NCBI RefSeq assembly: GCF_003473295.1
Contig: NZ_QRMP01000006.1
Location: 2,441-66,440, forward strand
Direction of reading: 5' to 3'
Length of the DNA stretch: 64,000 bases
Source: Parabacteroides sp. AM08-6
GTDB taxonomy: Bacteria; Bacteroidota; Bacteroidia; Bacteroidales; Tannerellaceae
Shown here: positions 37,563 to 48,700 of the stretch, in pieces
Layout of the letters: each line of letters starts with the position of its first letter
Position numbering within the stretch: position 1 is the first letter of the stretch
Made by a program: the position numbers and the translations under genes
Notes under the pieces: generated by a model
The model's input: only the letters and a program-made list of their open reading frames with translations
The model's database searches: none
Told to the model about the DNA's origin: nothing

Positions 37563-39482
37563 TTATTTTAAACTCCACCATAAAGCCGTACCGACAACAT
37601 CCGGACCACCCAGCAGTTCGACGGCTTTTTTATAACCCTCCATGTTATTGGTTTGAATATTAGCCGGATAACGATAACGCTTCGGATAAAATTCCAAACG
37701 GCATTCTTTCGAAGTGGCTACAGTCAGCGGGACTTGGTTCAAGGGGTTGTAATCTTTCTCAACGGCCTGATTTTCAAAGAAAGGCAATCCGATACGACGA
37801 TGATCGCTCCAGACTTCTTCCGGTAACCAAGGCATCTGGGCTATATATTTTTGCGTAAAAATCTTTGTCATGGCATCGTTATTGTACGCCCCACCCCGAT
37901 AGATTGAGTTTTTCGGATAATTATAAGTCATTGTTTTATTCTCTTTCGTATAGGGGTCGATATAATTAACCGTATAAGATTTAGCTTCTGTAGTATGATT
38001 GAAATTTACGGACGTTCCGATACGGTTATATTCGGTAGACGCCAGATAATCATCCACTTCGCTCAACAGACCCTGATATTCGAAACTAGATGTTACACCA
38101 TTATCATAATTCGATTTTGCTGTTCCCGGCACATTCCAACCGCGTACAGCCGCCTCAGCCAACAAAAAATAACTTTCCCACGGTCCGAAATAAACACGTT
38201 TCCGGGTACTCATACGATACTGTTTGGAGAGGGAAGGATAGTTATAATTCTTTCCGGTCAATTCACTGACTAAACCTCCTTTGATATCCCATTCACCGGC
38301 AACCCAAGTGCCCCATGTATATTTCGGATTAATCGTCAGCATAGGCTTGGTATTATCATCCGGATTTAACAAATTAACCGGTTGTACCTCACTGGCTGCT
38401 CCTATATAATCAGAATAAACAACGCCATCGTCCCATCCCACAACACTAAACAATTTCGGGGCACGCGGATCTACATATTGCGGAATACCGTCAAAATAGA
38501 ATCCGGCACACGGATCATTCGTTGTAAGCGGAAAATGTTTATCCAGATACAATCCCATATAAGTACGCGGATTTTTCAAATGAGATTTAAGCGAGTCCGG
38601 AAGGGGAAATTCGATATTACCCAAACCAACAACCAAATTCTTAAATGTCACCGACATTGCCTGTGCATTCCAAGTACGGGACATAACACTGGTCAAATCG
38701 CTCCAACCATCTTTTTCCTGTACGCCTGCCAGTTCAGACAAGGAGGATATATATCCTTTTGAAGCAGCATCTTCAAATTCCGCCTGTGCCAAAGCCGGAT
38801 TCGCATTCACAATACGCATGGCAAGACGCATACGCAGGGAATTGGCATACTTTTTCCACATATTTACATTTCCGGCATAAAAAGCATCTTCGTTTGCCAT
38901 ATCCGACATATCGATAGAGGGGTCCAGAGCCGCTTCCGCTTCTTTCAATTCTTTTAGGATAAAGCTATAGATTTCCTCTACACTATTATACTCCGCCGGA
39001 ACACCGGAAAAAGCATCCAGAGCCGGAATAGGACCAAAACCGTCGGAAACTTCCGAATTCAGATAAGCACGCCAGATACGGGCCATTTGAATCACATTTT
39101 TATAATAAGGAAAAAGTTCGGCTTCACCATCTGCCACTTTCTTTTCACCCAATTGAACAGCTTTGGTAGCCAGATTCAACCACTTTACGGAATAACTGTT
39201 TCCCAAATAAAGAGTCATATAATCATTATTATCCGTACCTATGGTAAAACCACTTCCCCGATTAAAACGGGAAGCGCGATTCCAGGTAATGATAAAAATA
39301 CGTTCGGCAATTTCAGGGTTCATCTGGTCGCCAATGACAGAACCATTCAAGAACCATTCAGGCTTCACTTTACTTTCGTCCACCTGGTTCGGGTCTTCAT
39401 TTATCTCCTGGAAATCGTTACAGGAAGAAAACAAAACGACCAGTAAGAACAAGCCTGCCAAGAATCTATTTTTCGTGTTCAT
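37563..39482 (-). CDS. SusD/RagB-like lipoprotein, second pair
   Basis: A 639-residue surface lipoprotein with lipobox LFSSC (cysteine at residue 21) and the subfamily start NDFQEINEDPNQVDESKVKPE, typical of SusD-like group 2 proteins (PF12771-like). It forms a nutrient-binding lid with the SusC encoded 63 bp upstream. No glycosidase or sulfatase is next to the pair, so the substrate cannot be read from context; peptides or an unusual glycan are possible. Confidence 0.93.
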   Translation of the reverse strand: MNTKNRFLAGLFLLVVLFSSCNDFQEINEDPNQVDESKVKPEWFLNGSVIGDQMNPEIAERIFIITWNRASRFNRGSGFTIGTDNNDYMTLYLGNSYSVKWLNLATKAVQLGEKKVADGEAELFPYYKNVIQMARIWRAYLNSEVSDGFGPIPALDAFSGVPAEYNSVEEIYSFILKELKEAEAALDPSIDMSDMANEDAFYAGNVNMWKKYANSLRMRLAMRIVNANPALAQAEFEDAASKGYISSLSELAGVQEKDGWSDLTSVMSRTWNAQAMSVTFKNLVVGLGNIEFPLPDSLKSHLKNPRTYMGLYLDKHFPLTTNDPCAGFYFDGIPQYVDPRAPKLFSVVGWDDGVVYSDYIGAASEVQPVNLLNPDDNTKPMLTINPKYTWGTWVAGEWDIKGGLVSELTGKNYNYPSLSKQYRMSTRKRVYFGPWESYFLLAEAAVRGWNVPGTAKSNYDNGVTSSFEYQGLLSEVDDYLASTEYNRIGTSVNFNHTTEAKSYTVNYIDPYTKENKTMTYNYPKNSIYRGGAYNNDAMTKIFTQKYIAQMPWLPEEVWSDHRRIGLPFFENQAVEKDYNPLNQVPLTVATSKECRLEFYPKRYRYPANIQTNNMEGYKKAVELLGGPDVVGTALWWSLK

Positions 39483-39545
39483 ATTATATTGTTTCTTTTA
39501 TTAATTTATGATTAGACAATAATTGTCTCCGGATTTAGAGATTAC

Positions 39546-42500
39546 TTAAAATCCTACCGTCACGTTAAATGTACATGAGCGGCTTGTCGGAGCAGCCCCG
39601 TTTTCAAAACCGGTAGCATTGGTGTTGGTTGCCGATACTGATTCGGGATCTATACCCGGAAGATTGTAATGAATCATCCATACATTGTTACAGGTAGCAG
39701 AAAGGCGCAAACGTTGGAACGGAGTCTTTTTCAACATCGTACGATTAAAGTCGTATCCAAGTGTAATATTACGCAGACGAATGTTAGTTGCATCATAGGT
39801 AAAGACTTCAGGCAAACCGTAATTACCGGTCGAACCAATACGTTCCCAATAATTCTGATGCGTGACAGGAACATTATTTTCCACATATCCCTCCTCCTTC
39901 TGTATAACCGAGTTCGGAACAACAAAATTCTGACGTTCACCATTTACTACCGTACCGGCTGCATTACCGCGGATGTATAAGTTGGAAGCGGTTGCAGAAT
40001 AAAGATCGCCGCCTATACGGAAATCTATCAGAAAACTTAAATTAAAACCTTTATAAGAGAAATTATTCGTCAACCCCAACATCCAATCAGGACTCTGGTT
40101 TCCAACTTTACTTTTATCAGTCGAGATTAGCGGCAAACCATCATCTCCTACGATAATTTTCCCATAATAGGGACTGTTTTTATCTGTTACGCGCAAGAAA
40201 GTTTGACCGTAAATGTCGCCATAATAACTACCCTGAGCAGCGACTATCTGGATAGCATCCAACGTTTTGATGTCATATAAAGTAACTCCCGGATACAAAT
40301 CTATAATTTTATTCCGGTTCAAAGAGAATTGTGCTGTTGCATTCCAGTTGAATCCTTGCGGATTTGCACTCTGGATAATAGAACCGTTCAACGATATTTC
40401 CAAACCTTCATTTTGGATATTACCGGCATTCACTTTACGGGAACTATAGCCGGAAAACGGGTCCATCGGCAAATCCAGCAACTGACGGGTAGCATTCGTT
40501 TTATACCAAGCAAAATCAAGTCCCAAACGATTATTCAGAAAACGGATATCAAAACCGGCTTCCCATGATTTAATCAACTCGCTCCGTACATTCGCATCAT
40601 ACAAAACCGTACCGGGAGCTGCAATCGTATTTCCATTTTCATCTTTACTCACTGTATAATTATTATACAATTGATAAGGATCCAAATCATTCCCTACTTC
40701 AGCATAAGAAGCTCTTACTTTGGCAAATGTGAACCATTCCGGCATGCTACCCCCGATTTTAGGTAACATATCCGAGATAACACCGGATAAGCTTACAGAA
40801 GGATAGAAATAAGAACGGTTAGCTTTCGACATGGTGGACGACCAATCGCTGCGAGCCGTTACATCCAAAAACAGGTAACCATCCCAATTCAATTGCAAAG
40901 AACCATACAATGAATTCATCTTACGGCGAGTCAGCTCGGATTTGACAGTCGGCTTATTTACGCCATTATTCAGAGAAAAAAGGTTCGGTACTAATAATTC
41001 GCCGGCAGAAGCATCCATTTTAGTTCTTTTCTGCATCATCAGATTACCGCCGAAAGTAACGAAACCACCCAGATTACTCAACAAATTATCCTTACGAGCC
41101 GTAGCCAGAAAACTATAATTATTTTCGTAAAATGTTTCGGAGCCTTCGTTATACAAGCCACGTGGAGTTGTATTGCCTCCGGCATATATTTTCTCATTTT
41201 TAGTGGTTGTATAGTAGTCTGTACCTCCGCGAAGTTCAATATCAAACCAAGTGGTAGGTGCATATTTCAATGATACATTTCCCAATAAACGGTTTCGAGT
41301 ATCATTATTCTGACGATATTTGGTAACCCAGTACGGGTTTTCCTGTGGGTTCTTGGAAGCATCCCACCAAATCATATTGCCTTCTTCATCCACACAACGC
41401 TTAAATTCCGCCACATTCAAAGAACGTGGTAAATTGTAAATCGTACTAAATGCATTTGAAGGATTAACCCCTTGAATAGGGCGATTGTGAGCATTCATAT
41501 TTACATAATTCACTTTGGCATCGACTTTCCATTTCTCACCTTTGTCCAGGAACGTAGTGGCACGCAAAGTAATATTCGTCTTGTTCAATTTTGATTCGGG
41601 TGTGATACCGGCATCATCCGAACGATTAATAGAGGTGAAAACAGATGTTCCGTTAATATTTTGCTGAAAACTAACCCCTTCATTAAAAGAAGTCCCGGTA
41701 TGGAAAAAAGCATCAATATTATCATAAGTACGAAGAGGGACTTCACGTCCAAGCCAGTCGGTTACTATTTGTCCTTCAGCTTTCGGTCCCCAACTAAAAC
41801 GGGACTGATTGTCGTAAATACCGACAGAACCCTGCCCAAAACTATTCTGCATATGAGGTTTCAAGAAAATAGACTCGGTTGTGATACCTGCATTAACAGT
41901 AATACCTAAGCCTTCATTTTGCCGGCCGGATTTGGTAGTAATCAGGATGACTCCGTTACCGGCACGCGAACCATACAAAGCGGCAGCCGAAGCTCCTTTC
42001 AGAACAGTCATAGACTCTATATCTTCAGGATTAATATCCGAAAGTCCGTTACCCATATCGGCCCCGGAATTCCCCCAGACATCATCCACACCACCGGTAA
42101 AGTTATCCATCGGTGTACCATCCACAACAATAAGCGGCTGATTACTACCGGTCAACGAACTATTACCACGAAGTACAATTTTAGAAGAACCTCCTACTCC
42201 ATTGCTGGAACGGACAATCTGTAAACCGGAAACCTTACCGGATAAGGAATTAGCCAGATTTGGTTCCCTGGAAGATAGCAAATCCTCCCCTTTCAATTCC
42301 TGCATAGCATATCCTAACGCTTTCTTATCGCGTTTCATACCCAAAGCCGTCACAACCACCTCGTCAATCATCTGTGTATCTTCTTCAAGATGAATAGTCA
42401 GCGTAGCTTGTCCTGTATAAGGAATTTCCTGAGTCACAAAACCTAGAAAAGAGACCTGAATGATATCACCTTTCTTCAATCTTTCAAGAGTAAAATTACC

Positions 42501-42719
42501 ATCCATATCGGTCATAGTTCCATTTGTTGTTCCTTTTATGATAACAGATGCACCGGCAACCGGACCTAAAGCATCCTCTACAACTCCCGATACTTTATCA
42601 TTCTGCTGGGAAATGTCAGTAACCGGACTTCCTGCGTCGGGAGTAGCATACAAGTTTCCGGAGAAACAAAGTGTACCCGCAAGCAGTATCATGCTGACAG
42701 GTTTAATTCTTTTCAACAT
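39546..42719 (-). CDS. SusC/RagA-like TonB-dependent transporter, second pair
   Basis: 1057 residues: a signal peptide (cleavage near LYATPDA), a carboxypeptidase-regulatory-like domain (about 42-118, KVSGVVEDALGPVAGASVII), a plug with EVVVTALGMKRDKKALGYA and VLKGASAAALYGSRAGNGV, then the barrel ending in an aromatic residue (VTVGF). It has no STN domain, unlike the mannan SusC, so it is not expected to signal to a FecR-type anti-sigma factor, and no sigma gene is near. The 240 bp upstream are AT-rich without a clear TAnnTTTG box. Confidence 0.95.
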   Translation of the reverse strand: MLKRIKPVSMILLAGTLCFSGNLYATPDAGSPVTDISQQNDKVSGVVEDALGPVAGASVIIKGTTNGTMTDMDGNFTLERLKKGDIIQVSFLGFVTQEIPYTGQATLTIHLEEDTQMIDEVVVTALGMKRDKKALGYAMQELKGEDLLSSREPNLANSLSGKVSGLQIVRSSNGVGGSSKIVLRGNSSLTGSNQPLIVVDGTPMDNFTGGVDDVWGNSGADMGNGLSDINPEDIESMTVLKGASAAALYGSRAGNGVILITTKSGRQNEGLGITVNAGITTESIFLKPHMQNSFGQGSVGIYDNQSRFSWGPKAEGQIVTDWLGREVPLRTYDNIDAFFHTGTSFNEGVSFQQNINGTSVFTSINRSDDAGITPESKLNKTNITLRATTFLDKGEKWKVDAKVNYVNMNAHNRPIQGVNPSNAFSTIYNLPRSLNVAEFKRCVDEEGNMIWWDASKNPQENPYWVTKYRQNNDTRNRLLGNVSLKYAPTTWFDIELRGGTDYYTTTKNEKIYAGGNTTPRGLYNEGSETFYENNYSFLATARKDNLLSNLGGFVTFGGNLMMQKRTKMDASAGELLVPNLFSLNNGVNKPTVKSELTRRKMNSLYGSLQLNWDGYLFLDVTARSDWSSTMSKANRSYFYPSVSLSGVISDMLPKIGGSMPEWFTFAKVRASYAEVGNDLDPYQLYNNYTVSKDENGNTIAAPGTVLYDANVRSELIKSWEAGFDIRFLNNRLGLDFAWYKTNATRQLLDLPMDPFSGYSSRKVNAGNIQNEGLEISLNGSIIQSANPQGFNWNATAQFSLNRNKIIDLYPGVTLYDIKTLDAIQIVAAQGSYYGDIYGQTFLRVTDKNSPYYGKIIVGDDGLPLISTDKSKVGNQSPDWMLGLTNNFSYKGFNLSFLIDFRIGGDLYSATASNLYIRGNAAGTVVNGERQNFVVPNSVIQKEEGYVENNVPVTHQNYWERIGSTGNYGLPEVFTYDATNIRLRNITLGYDFNRTMLKKTPFQRLRLSATCNNVWMIHYNLPGIDPESVSATNTNATGFENGAAPTSRSCTFNVTVGF

Positions 42720-42969
42720 AACTGATGTTTTTTGTTTAATTTATATGATATAATATCTTGGCTAAAACCAACGTCTTTTTTGATATATGTAACACAAAAA
42801 AAGAGAAGTTGTTTTTGTATTTAACTTTCCAGGAAAAGGCGGTTATTTCAAAAGAATAGTAAAAAAAGAACGATAGCTATTGATTTATAAAGGGAGTAAA
42901 AATATAGGGAATAAAAATACGGGGAAATCCTATATATATTTTTTTAATTTGAATACAAAAAATAAAAAA

Positions 42970-43007
42970 GCCGCCAACCAGTCATCTGAAAAAGACCGAT
43001 TGGCGGC
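42970..43007 (-). terminator. Terminator of the M28 peptidase gene
   Basis: A 14-bp stem with two mismatches (GCCGCCAACCAGTC with GACCGATTGGCGGC), 10-nt loop, followed on the minus strand by a T-rich run. It separates the peptidase from the susCD pair. Confidence 0.82.
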
Positions 43008-43079
43008 AATTAAACTAATAAATTAACTTTTACTTATGAAGAAGATTCCGAAATAAACTGCCCCAATATAACATACCTA

Positions 43080-44078
43080 CTAATAACTCTTCTCATTTGC
43101 CAGATTCCACATATTCAGGAAAGAGGCTTTTGTTATATCGACCAATTTGTTCCAGTTTATCTTTTCTACATGATCACTTGGCATATGATAATCAGGATGT
43201 CCGTCCGTATGATACCAAATAACCGGAATATCCAACAAGGCAAACGAGGCATTATCACTTCCTCCCACCGGTTTGTCCCAAGGACGATAATCCGGTGCCA
43301 AATCTAAATGATACTTTTTAATATCATTTTTCAACCACTCCCCAAATACAGGATGCGCTTCGGTATAAAAATAAACCACATGCGTCGGCTTGGCTTCGTT
43401 ATTGTTGCGACCAATCATGTCGTAATTCAGATACCCCTTCACTTTATTTATCTCAGAAAAGTTTTGTACGAAATATTTCGACCCCAGTAAGCCTTTCTCT
43501 TCGCCATCCCAAAAAGCAAAAATCACAGTTCGCTCCGGTTGCACACCTGTTGCCAGAAAAGCTTTCGCTACTTGCAAAACAGCCGAAACGCCGGAGGCGT
43601 TATCGTCGGCACCATTATAAATCTGGTCGCCATCCAATATTGGGTCAATTCCCAAATGATCATAGTGTGCACCGATAATCACATATTCATCCGGATTTTT
43701 TCCTTCAATCTTTCCCAGTATATTCCGCATGGATAATTTCTGATGCACCTCCTGCTTCAACTTAGCTATCGAATCCGGATGAACCTGAAAACGTCCCCTT
43801 TTTTGCCTTTCCTTGTTATAGGCGTCAAAAGGCTGATAATAAGAAGCAAACAACGGTTGTATGCCTAATGTCTTCAGATTTGAAACAATGTATTCACCGG
43901 CTACACGACCGCCTCGGAAACCCGCTTCGCGCCCTTCCAATTCATCGCTTGCCAAAAAGTCTATATAAGCTTCTGCATTTTCCTTATTTATGACGTCCAG
44001 TCCTTTTTGCTCAGGCGACTGTGCCCATAATGTCGTACCCAGTGCAATAGATATTAAAAAAAATCCTGCTTTTCTCAT
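43080..44078 (-). CDS. Secreted M28-family zinc aminopeptidase
   Basis: The start is taken at ATG 44078 (332 residues), where MRKAGFFLISIALGTTLWAQ is a clean signal peptide; the longer frame adds 20 polar residues. Zinc ligands and catalytic residues of the family are visible in order: His in GAHYDHLG, bridging Asp in GADDNASG, the Glu pair in WDGEEKGLLG, Asp in NYDMIGR and His in WYHTDGHPDYH. It should release N-terminal amino acids from peptides in the periplasm or outside. It is monocistronic, with a TAnnTTTG box upstream and a terminator downstream. Confidence 0.92.
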   Translation of the reverse strand: MRKAGFFLISIALGTTLWAQSPEQKGLDVINKENAEAYIDFLASDELEGREAGFRGGRVAGEYIVSNLKTLGIQPLFASYYQPFDAYNKERQKRGRFQVHPDSIAKLKQEVHQKLSMRNILGKIEGKNPDEYVIIGAHYDHLGIDPILDGDQIYNGADDNASGVSAVLQVAKAFLATGVQPERTVIFAFWDGEEKGLLGSKYFVQNFSEINKVKGYLNYDMIGRNNNEAKPTHVVYFYTEAHPVFGEWLKNDIKKYHLDLAPDYRPWDKPVGGSDNASFALLDIPVIWYHTDGHPDYHMPSDHVEKINWNKLVDITKASFLNMWNLANEKSY

Positions 44079-44109
44079 TTTATTATTGTGTTTTATAGAT
44101 TTCAAATTA

Positions 44110-44117
44110 CAAAGATA
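44110..44117 (-). promoter_or_regulatory. -7 box of the M28 peptidase gene
   Basis: TATCTTTG on the minus strand, 31 bp before ATG 44078. This supports the shorter start, because the longer start at 44138 would lie upstream of the box. Confidence 0.55.
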
Positions 44118-44312
44118 ATATTTCAAACCGGATGCCATCTACCCATAAAATGCAAATAAACTCAAGAAAGAGGTAAAAAAGAGATGGTAGCTTTTCTCAT
44201 TTGGATTAGTTCATATTTCAGGAAATACAGAAAGAAGACAATAGGAAGGGAGATAAAAATAAAAAAAGGCCAAACTCCGCTATCTCTCAGCGTCGAATGT
44301 CCTCTACATCTA

Positions 44313-44350
44313 TCTCTCACCTGTCTTTTTCGAAGACACGGGTGAAGAGA
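44313..44350 (-). terminator. Imperfect hairpin after the 52-residue gene
   Basis: Arms TCTCTCACCTGTCTT and its partner at 44333-44350 pair with two small bulges around TTTCG. The following T-run is weak. It lies about 30 bp past the small gene stop. I see nothing else in 44139-44312. Confidence 0.45.
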
Positions 44351-44381
44351 CTACATCAAAATTTATTTACTCTATTAATTC

Positions 44382-44540
44382 TCAATTTTTAGAGCTTTCG
44401 CTCATTTGGTTCATTAAGCGGCGAATTTCAGTATTCAACCGTTGACACATGGAACCATTTCCAACTGACTGATAGCGTTCAGCCTGATAACGCAACATCG
44501 CTAAAGTACGCATACTTTTTTCATTTTCATTCATCATCAT
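44382..44540 (-). CDS. Small protein of 52 residues, unknown function
   Basis: A frame from ATG 44540 to TGA 44382 reads MMMNENEKSMRTLAMLRYQA and continues to MNQMSESSKN. It is basic and predicted mostly helical, with regular Leu/Met/Arg spacing (LRYQAERYQ, CQRLNTEIRRLMNQM) like a short coiled coil, and has one cysteine. A TAnnTTTG box lies 84 bp upstream, and an imperfect hairpin follows. It has its own promoter and hairpin and does not overlap any other gene. I do not recognise it; a small regulatory or nucleic-acid-binding protein is a guess. Confidence 0.6.
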   Translation of the reverse strand: MMMNENEKSMRTLAMLRYQAERYQSVGNGSMCQRLNTEIRRLMNQMSESSKN

Positions 44541-44623
44541 AATTTTACTCTATTTATGCTCCTCACGCTTGAAGAGCTGTTAATAATAAACCCAAACTTT
44601 CTTTTTCTCTTTGTTTTACGATG

Positions 44624-44631
44624 CAAATATA
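44624..44631 (-). promoter_or_regulatory. -7 box upstream of the 52-residue gene
   Basis: TATATTTG on the minus strand, 84 bp before the ATG, leaving a leader of about 75 nt. This is longer than at the other genes here, so there is room for regulation in the 5' region. Confidence 0.45.
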
Positions 44632-44777
44632 CAAACTTTCTTCATAATAATGCTGTAAAACATATAAATTATTTACGTGTTTTGATTTTTTTAAGTTTGA
44701 GAAAGCTTTGTTTAGCACTCAAAGCGATATAAAACCGCTTTTTATGCGCAAAGTACCCCTCGCTCCATCAAACGGGT

Positions 44778-45554
44778 TCAAATTATATTGAAATGTTTCA
44801 GAGCATTATAGATACCGTTCTCATCAACAGAAGTCGTCACATAATCGGCCGACTTCATGACCTCTTCAGTAGCATTTCCCATTGCCACACCAATACCGAC
44901 ATGACTAAGCATTTGGATATCATTGCCTCCATCGCCAAAAGCCATGCACTCATCCAAGTCGATATGAAAATGTTCCAACATCTTGTCGATACCGACACGT
45001 TTGCTACTCCCTTGCGGTACAACATCCGTAAACAACGGGTTCCACCGCGTGGATTCACAATGAGACAAAACTTTCATTATACGTTTTTCCTGCTCCGCCG
45101 TAAAAAAAGCAATCAACTGATAAACAGTTTTTCCATATATATCTTCTATCGGACGAATTGGGGGAGCAGGAAAATTCAGCAAATGAAACACGTCATTCAC
45201 CGCTTTATCCCTATAATTCATGAATATCTCGTTTTCCTGTACAAAAGCGCATGGGAACTCGCCTTCCTGTTCCTGATAGCGTACCAACGATTCAATATCC
45301 TTATCCGAAATACAATGTTTATAAATCACATCGTTTTTTCCAGCAAAAACATAACCGCCATTCAACGTCACATAACCGTCAAACTCGAGATTGCCCAAAT
45401 TATTAATGGAACTGCGATGACGGCCGGTAGCGATAAATACTTTAATTCCTTTTTTCTTCAATAATTCAAGCGCATGGATAGTCGACTTGGGAACAACATG
45501 AGTCTTAAAACTGACCAACGTTCCGTCGATATCAAAAAAAACTGCCTTAATCAT
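44778..45554 (-). CDS. HAD-superfamily phosphatase, Cof type
   Basis: A 258-residue cytosolic HAD hydrolase with a C2 cap. Motif I is FDIDGTL (Asp8 nucleophile, Asp10), motif II ATGR, motif III lysine in SSKRVGID and motif IV GDGGND. Such enzymes dephosphorylate sugar phosphates or flavin and pyridoxal phosphates. Context gives no substrate. It is monocistronic with its own box at 45587-45594. Confidence 0.92.
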   Translation of the reverse strand: MIKAVFFDIDGTLVSFKTHVVPKSTIHALELLKKKGIKVFIATGRHRSSINNLGNLEFDGYVTLNGGYVFAGKNDVIYKHCISDKDIESLVRYQEQEGEFPCAFVQENEIFMNYRDKAVNDVFHLLNFPAPPIRPIEDIYGKTVYQLIAFFTAEQEKRIMKVLSHCESTRWNPLFTDVVPQGSSKRVGIDKMLEHFHIDLDECMAFGDGGNDIQMLSHVGIGVAMGNATEEVMKSADYVTTSVDENGIYNALKHFNII

Positions 45555-45586
45555 AACCTAAACTCTTTACCTTAAAAAAATTTTGA

Positions 45587-45594
45587 CAAAGGTA
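45587..45594 (-). promoter_or_regulatory. -7 box of the HAD phosphatase gene
   Basis: TACCTTTG on the minus strand, 32 bp before the ATG. Confidence 0.5.
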
Positions 45595-45656
45595 AGAATA
45601 AATACGGATTACCTAAGGTTACGGAAAATATGATAGTTTTTATTTAATAATAAACA

Positions 45657-45719
45657 AAAAGACGAGACCATCTTTTGATAATCCCGTCTTTTCTATCTTA
45701 TAAGGAAACGAATTTCCTT
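45657..45719 (-). terminator. Tandem hairpins after pyruvate:ferredoxin oxidoreductase
   Basis: First a small AAGGAAA/TTTCCTT stem (45702-45719) just past the stop, then AAAAGACG/CGTCTTTT (45657-45664 with 45685-45692) followed by T-rich sequence on the minus strand. Confidence 0.72.
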
Positions 45720-45735
45720 TTATTCACAAAGTCAA

Positions 45736-48700
45736 TTATTCTTCTACAGCCCAGTTCTCTGCAGCCATACGCTTGTAACTACGCAAACGCCATTTAGCAT
45801 TTTCTTCAGCAGCAGCAAACAGTTCAGCGGCTTCAGCCGGATATTGTTTAGCTACAGATGCGAAACGAACTTCACCTTTCAGGAAATCCTGGAACTTACT
45901 CCAATCCGGTTCCTTAGAATCCAGAATGAACGGGTTCTTTCCTTCAGCTTCCAAAGCAGGATTGTAACGCCACAGATGCCAGTAACCACATGCAACAGCT
46001 TCTTTTTCTTCGGCCTGAGATTTACCCATACCTTTCTTCAAACCGTGATTGATACAAGGAGCATAAGCGATAATCAAAGATGGACCGTCGTAAGCTTCAG
46101 CTTCACGGATAGCCTTCAATGTCTGAGCTTGGTCAGCACCCATTGCAATCTGAGCCACGTAAACATAGCCATAAGTTGTGGCCATCAGACCCAAGTCTTT
46201 TTTACGAACCCGCTTACCGGAAGCAGCAAATTTAGCAATTGCACCAACCGGAGTAGCCTTGGAAGACTGACCTCCTGTATTCGAATAAACTTCTGTATCC
46301 AAAACCAGAATGTTTACGTTCTTACCGGAAGCTATTACATGGTCAAGACCACCGTAACCGATATCGTAAGAAGCACCGTCACCACCGATAATCCACTGTG
46401 AACGTTTTACCAAGAAGTGAGTCAACTCTTTCAGTTGCGGAGAGACTTTACAGCCGGCAGCAATACCCTGTTCGATAACAGCTTCTACCTGAGGAGCCAG
46501 TTCTTTTGTCTTTTCCGCATCTTCTTTATTTTCAATCCAAGCAGAAAGAACTGATTTTACTTCTGCAGGAGCATTGTCTGATTCAAGGATTACATTCATC
46601 AGCTTCACAATACGCTCACGCATCTTTTCGTTAGCTAATTCCATACCCAAACCAAATTCGCAGAAATCTTCGAACAAAGAGTTTGCCCATGCAGGACCTT
46701 CCCCTTTTTCGTTGGTTGTATACGGAGTAGAAGGAACAGAACCGGAATAAATAGAAGAACATCCTGTAGCATTAGCCACCATTTCACGGTCACCAAACAA
46801 CTGAGAAATCAGTTTTACGTACGGAGTTTCACCGCAACCGGAACAAGCGCCGGAGAACTCAAACAACGGAGTTGCGAACTGTGAATTCTTCACGTTAGAT
46901 TTAACATCTACCAAGCTCTGTTTAGTTTTCACGTTGGCAACACAATAATCCCAATTTGCAGCCTCAGCCAACTGACTTTCCAGCGGAGCCATAGACAATG
47001 CCTGATTGCCTTTGAAGCCCGGACAAATATCAGCACAGTTACCGCAACCCAGACAGTCGAGTACATCAACCTGAATACGGAACTTCATTCCCTTCATTGT
47101 TGCCGGAGCCTTCACATCCAACATTGCAAAGTTTGCACCCTTCTGTTCTTCATCATTCAATACGAACGGACGGATAGAAGCATGAGGACAAACGTATGCA
47201 CATTGATTACATTGGATACAGTTAGCTTCGTTCCAAACCGGAACAAATGCAGCCACACCACGTTTTTCATACTTGGAAGTACCTTGATACCAAGTACCGT
47301 CCTCAATACCTTTGAAAGCAGAAACCTTCAATAAGTCGCCATCCTGTGCATTGATAGGACGAACCACTTCGTTGATGAATGCCGGATCATTGTTTGCAGC
47401 AGCCTCATCATCAGGCAGATTAGCCCAAGCAGGATCTACTGTCAATTGATTGTATTCGCCGCCACGATCTACAGCAGCATTATTCTTGTCTACAATATCC
47501 TGTCCTTTCTTACCGTAAGACTTCACGATAAATTTCTTCATCTGTTCTACAGCCAAGTCAACAGGAATTACGCCTGTGATACGGAAGAAAGCAGACTGCA
47601 AAATAGTATTGGTACGGTTACCCAAACCAATTTCCAAAGCAATCTGAGTAGCATTAATATAGTAAACCGTAATATTTTTCTGAGCAAAATAACGTTTTAC
47701 ACGATTAGGCAAATGTTTTGCCAGTTCCTCGCCGTTCCATACCGTATTCAACAGGAATGTACCGTTTTCACGCAAACCGCGAGTCACATCATACATGCGC
47801 AGGTAAGCCTGAACATGACAAGCTACAAAGTTCGGTGTATTTACCAAATAAGTAGAACGGATAGGATGATCGCCGAAACGCAGGTGAGAACAAGTAAAAC
47901 CTCCTGATTTTTTAGAATCATAAGAGAAATAAGCCTGACAATATTTATTTGTATTATCACCGATAATTTTCACTGAGTTCTTGTTTGCACCAACAGTACC
48001 GTCAGCTCCCAAACCGTAGAATTTAGCTTCGAACATACCTTCACCCCCCAAAGCGATTTCTTCTTTCTGAGGCAGAGAAGTAAATGTTATATCATCCACA
48101 ATACCCAGTGTGAATTGGTTCTTCGGCATCGGCAACGCCAGGTTTTCAAATACAGAAAGTATCTGAGCCGGAGTAGTATCTTTCGAGCCCAGACCATAAC
48201 GACCACCTACGATAACCGGAGCATTTTCCGAACCATAATAGCAGTCTTTTACGTCCAGATACAACGGTTCACCTAAAGCACCCGGTTCTTTTGTACGATC
48301 CAGTACAGCAATACGTTTAGCCGTCTTAGGAACAGCAGCCAGGAAATGTTTAGCAGAGAACGGACGATACAAATGAACAGAAACCAAACCTACTTTTTCA
48401 CCTTTAGCAATCAAGTAGTCGATAGCTTCACGGGCAGCTTCCGTAACAGAACCCATTGCAATAATGACGCGTTCTGCATCTTCAGCTCCATAGTAATCGA
48501 ACAAACCGTATTTGCGGCCTGTGATTTTGGAAAGTTCATTCATATATTCTTCTACGATAGCAGGAACAGCTTCATAGTAAGAGTTGCTGGATTCTCTGTG
48601 TTGGAAGAAATGGTCAGGATTTTCAGCCATACCACGGGCAACCGGAGTTTTCGGGTTTAAGGCACGTGCACGGAATTCAGCCAATGCCTTCTGATCGATA

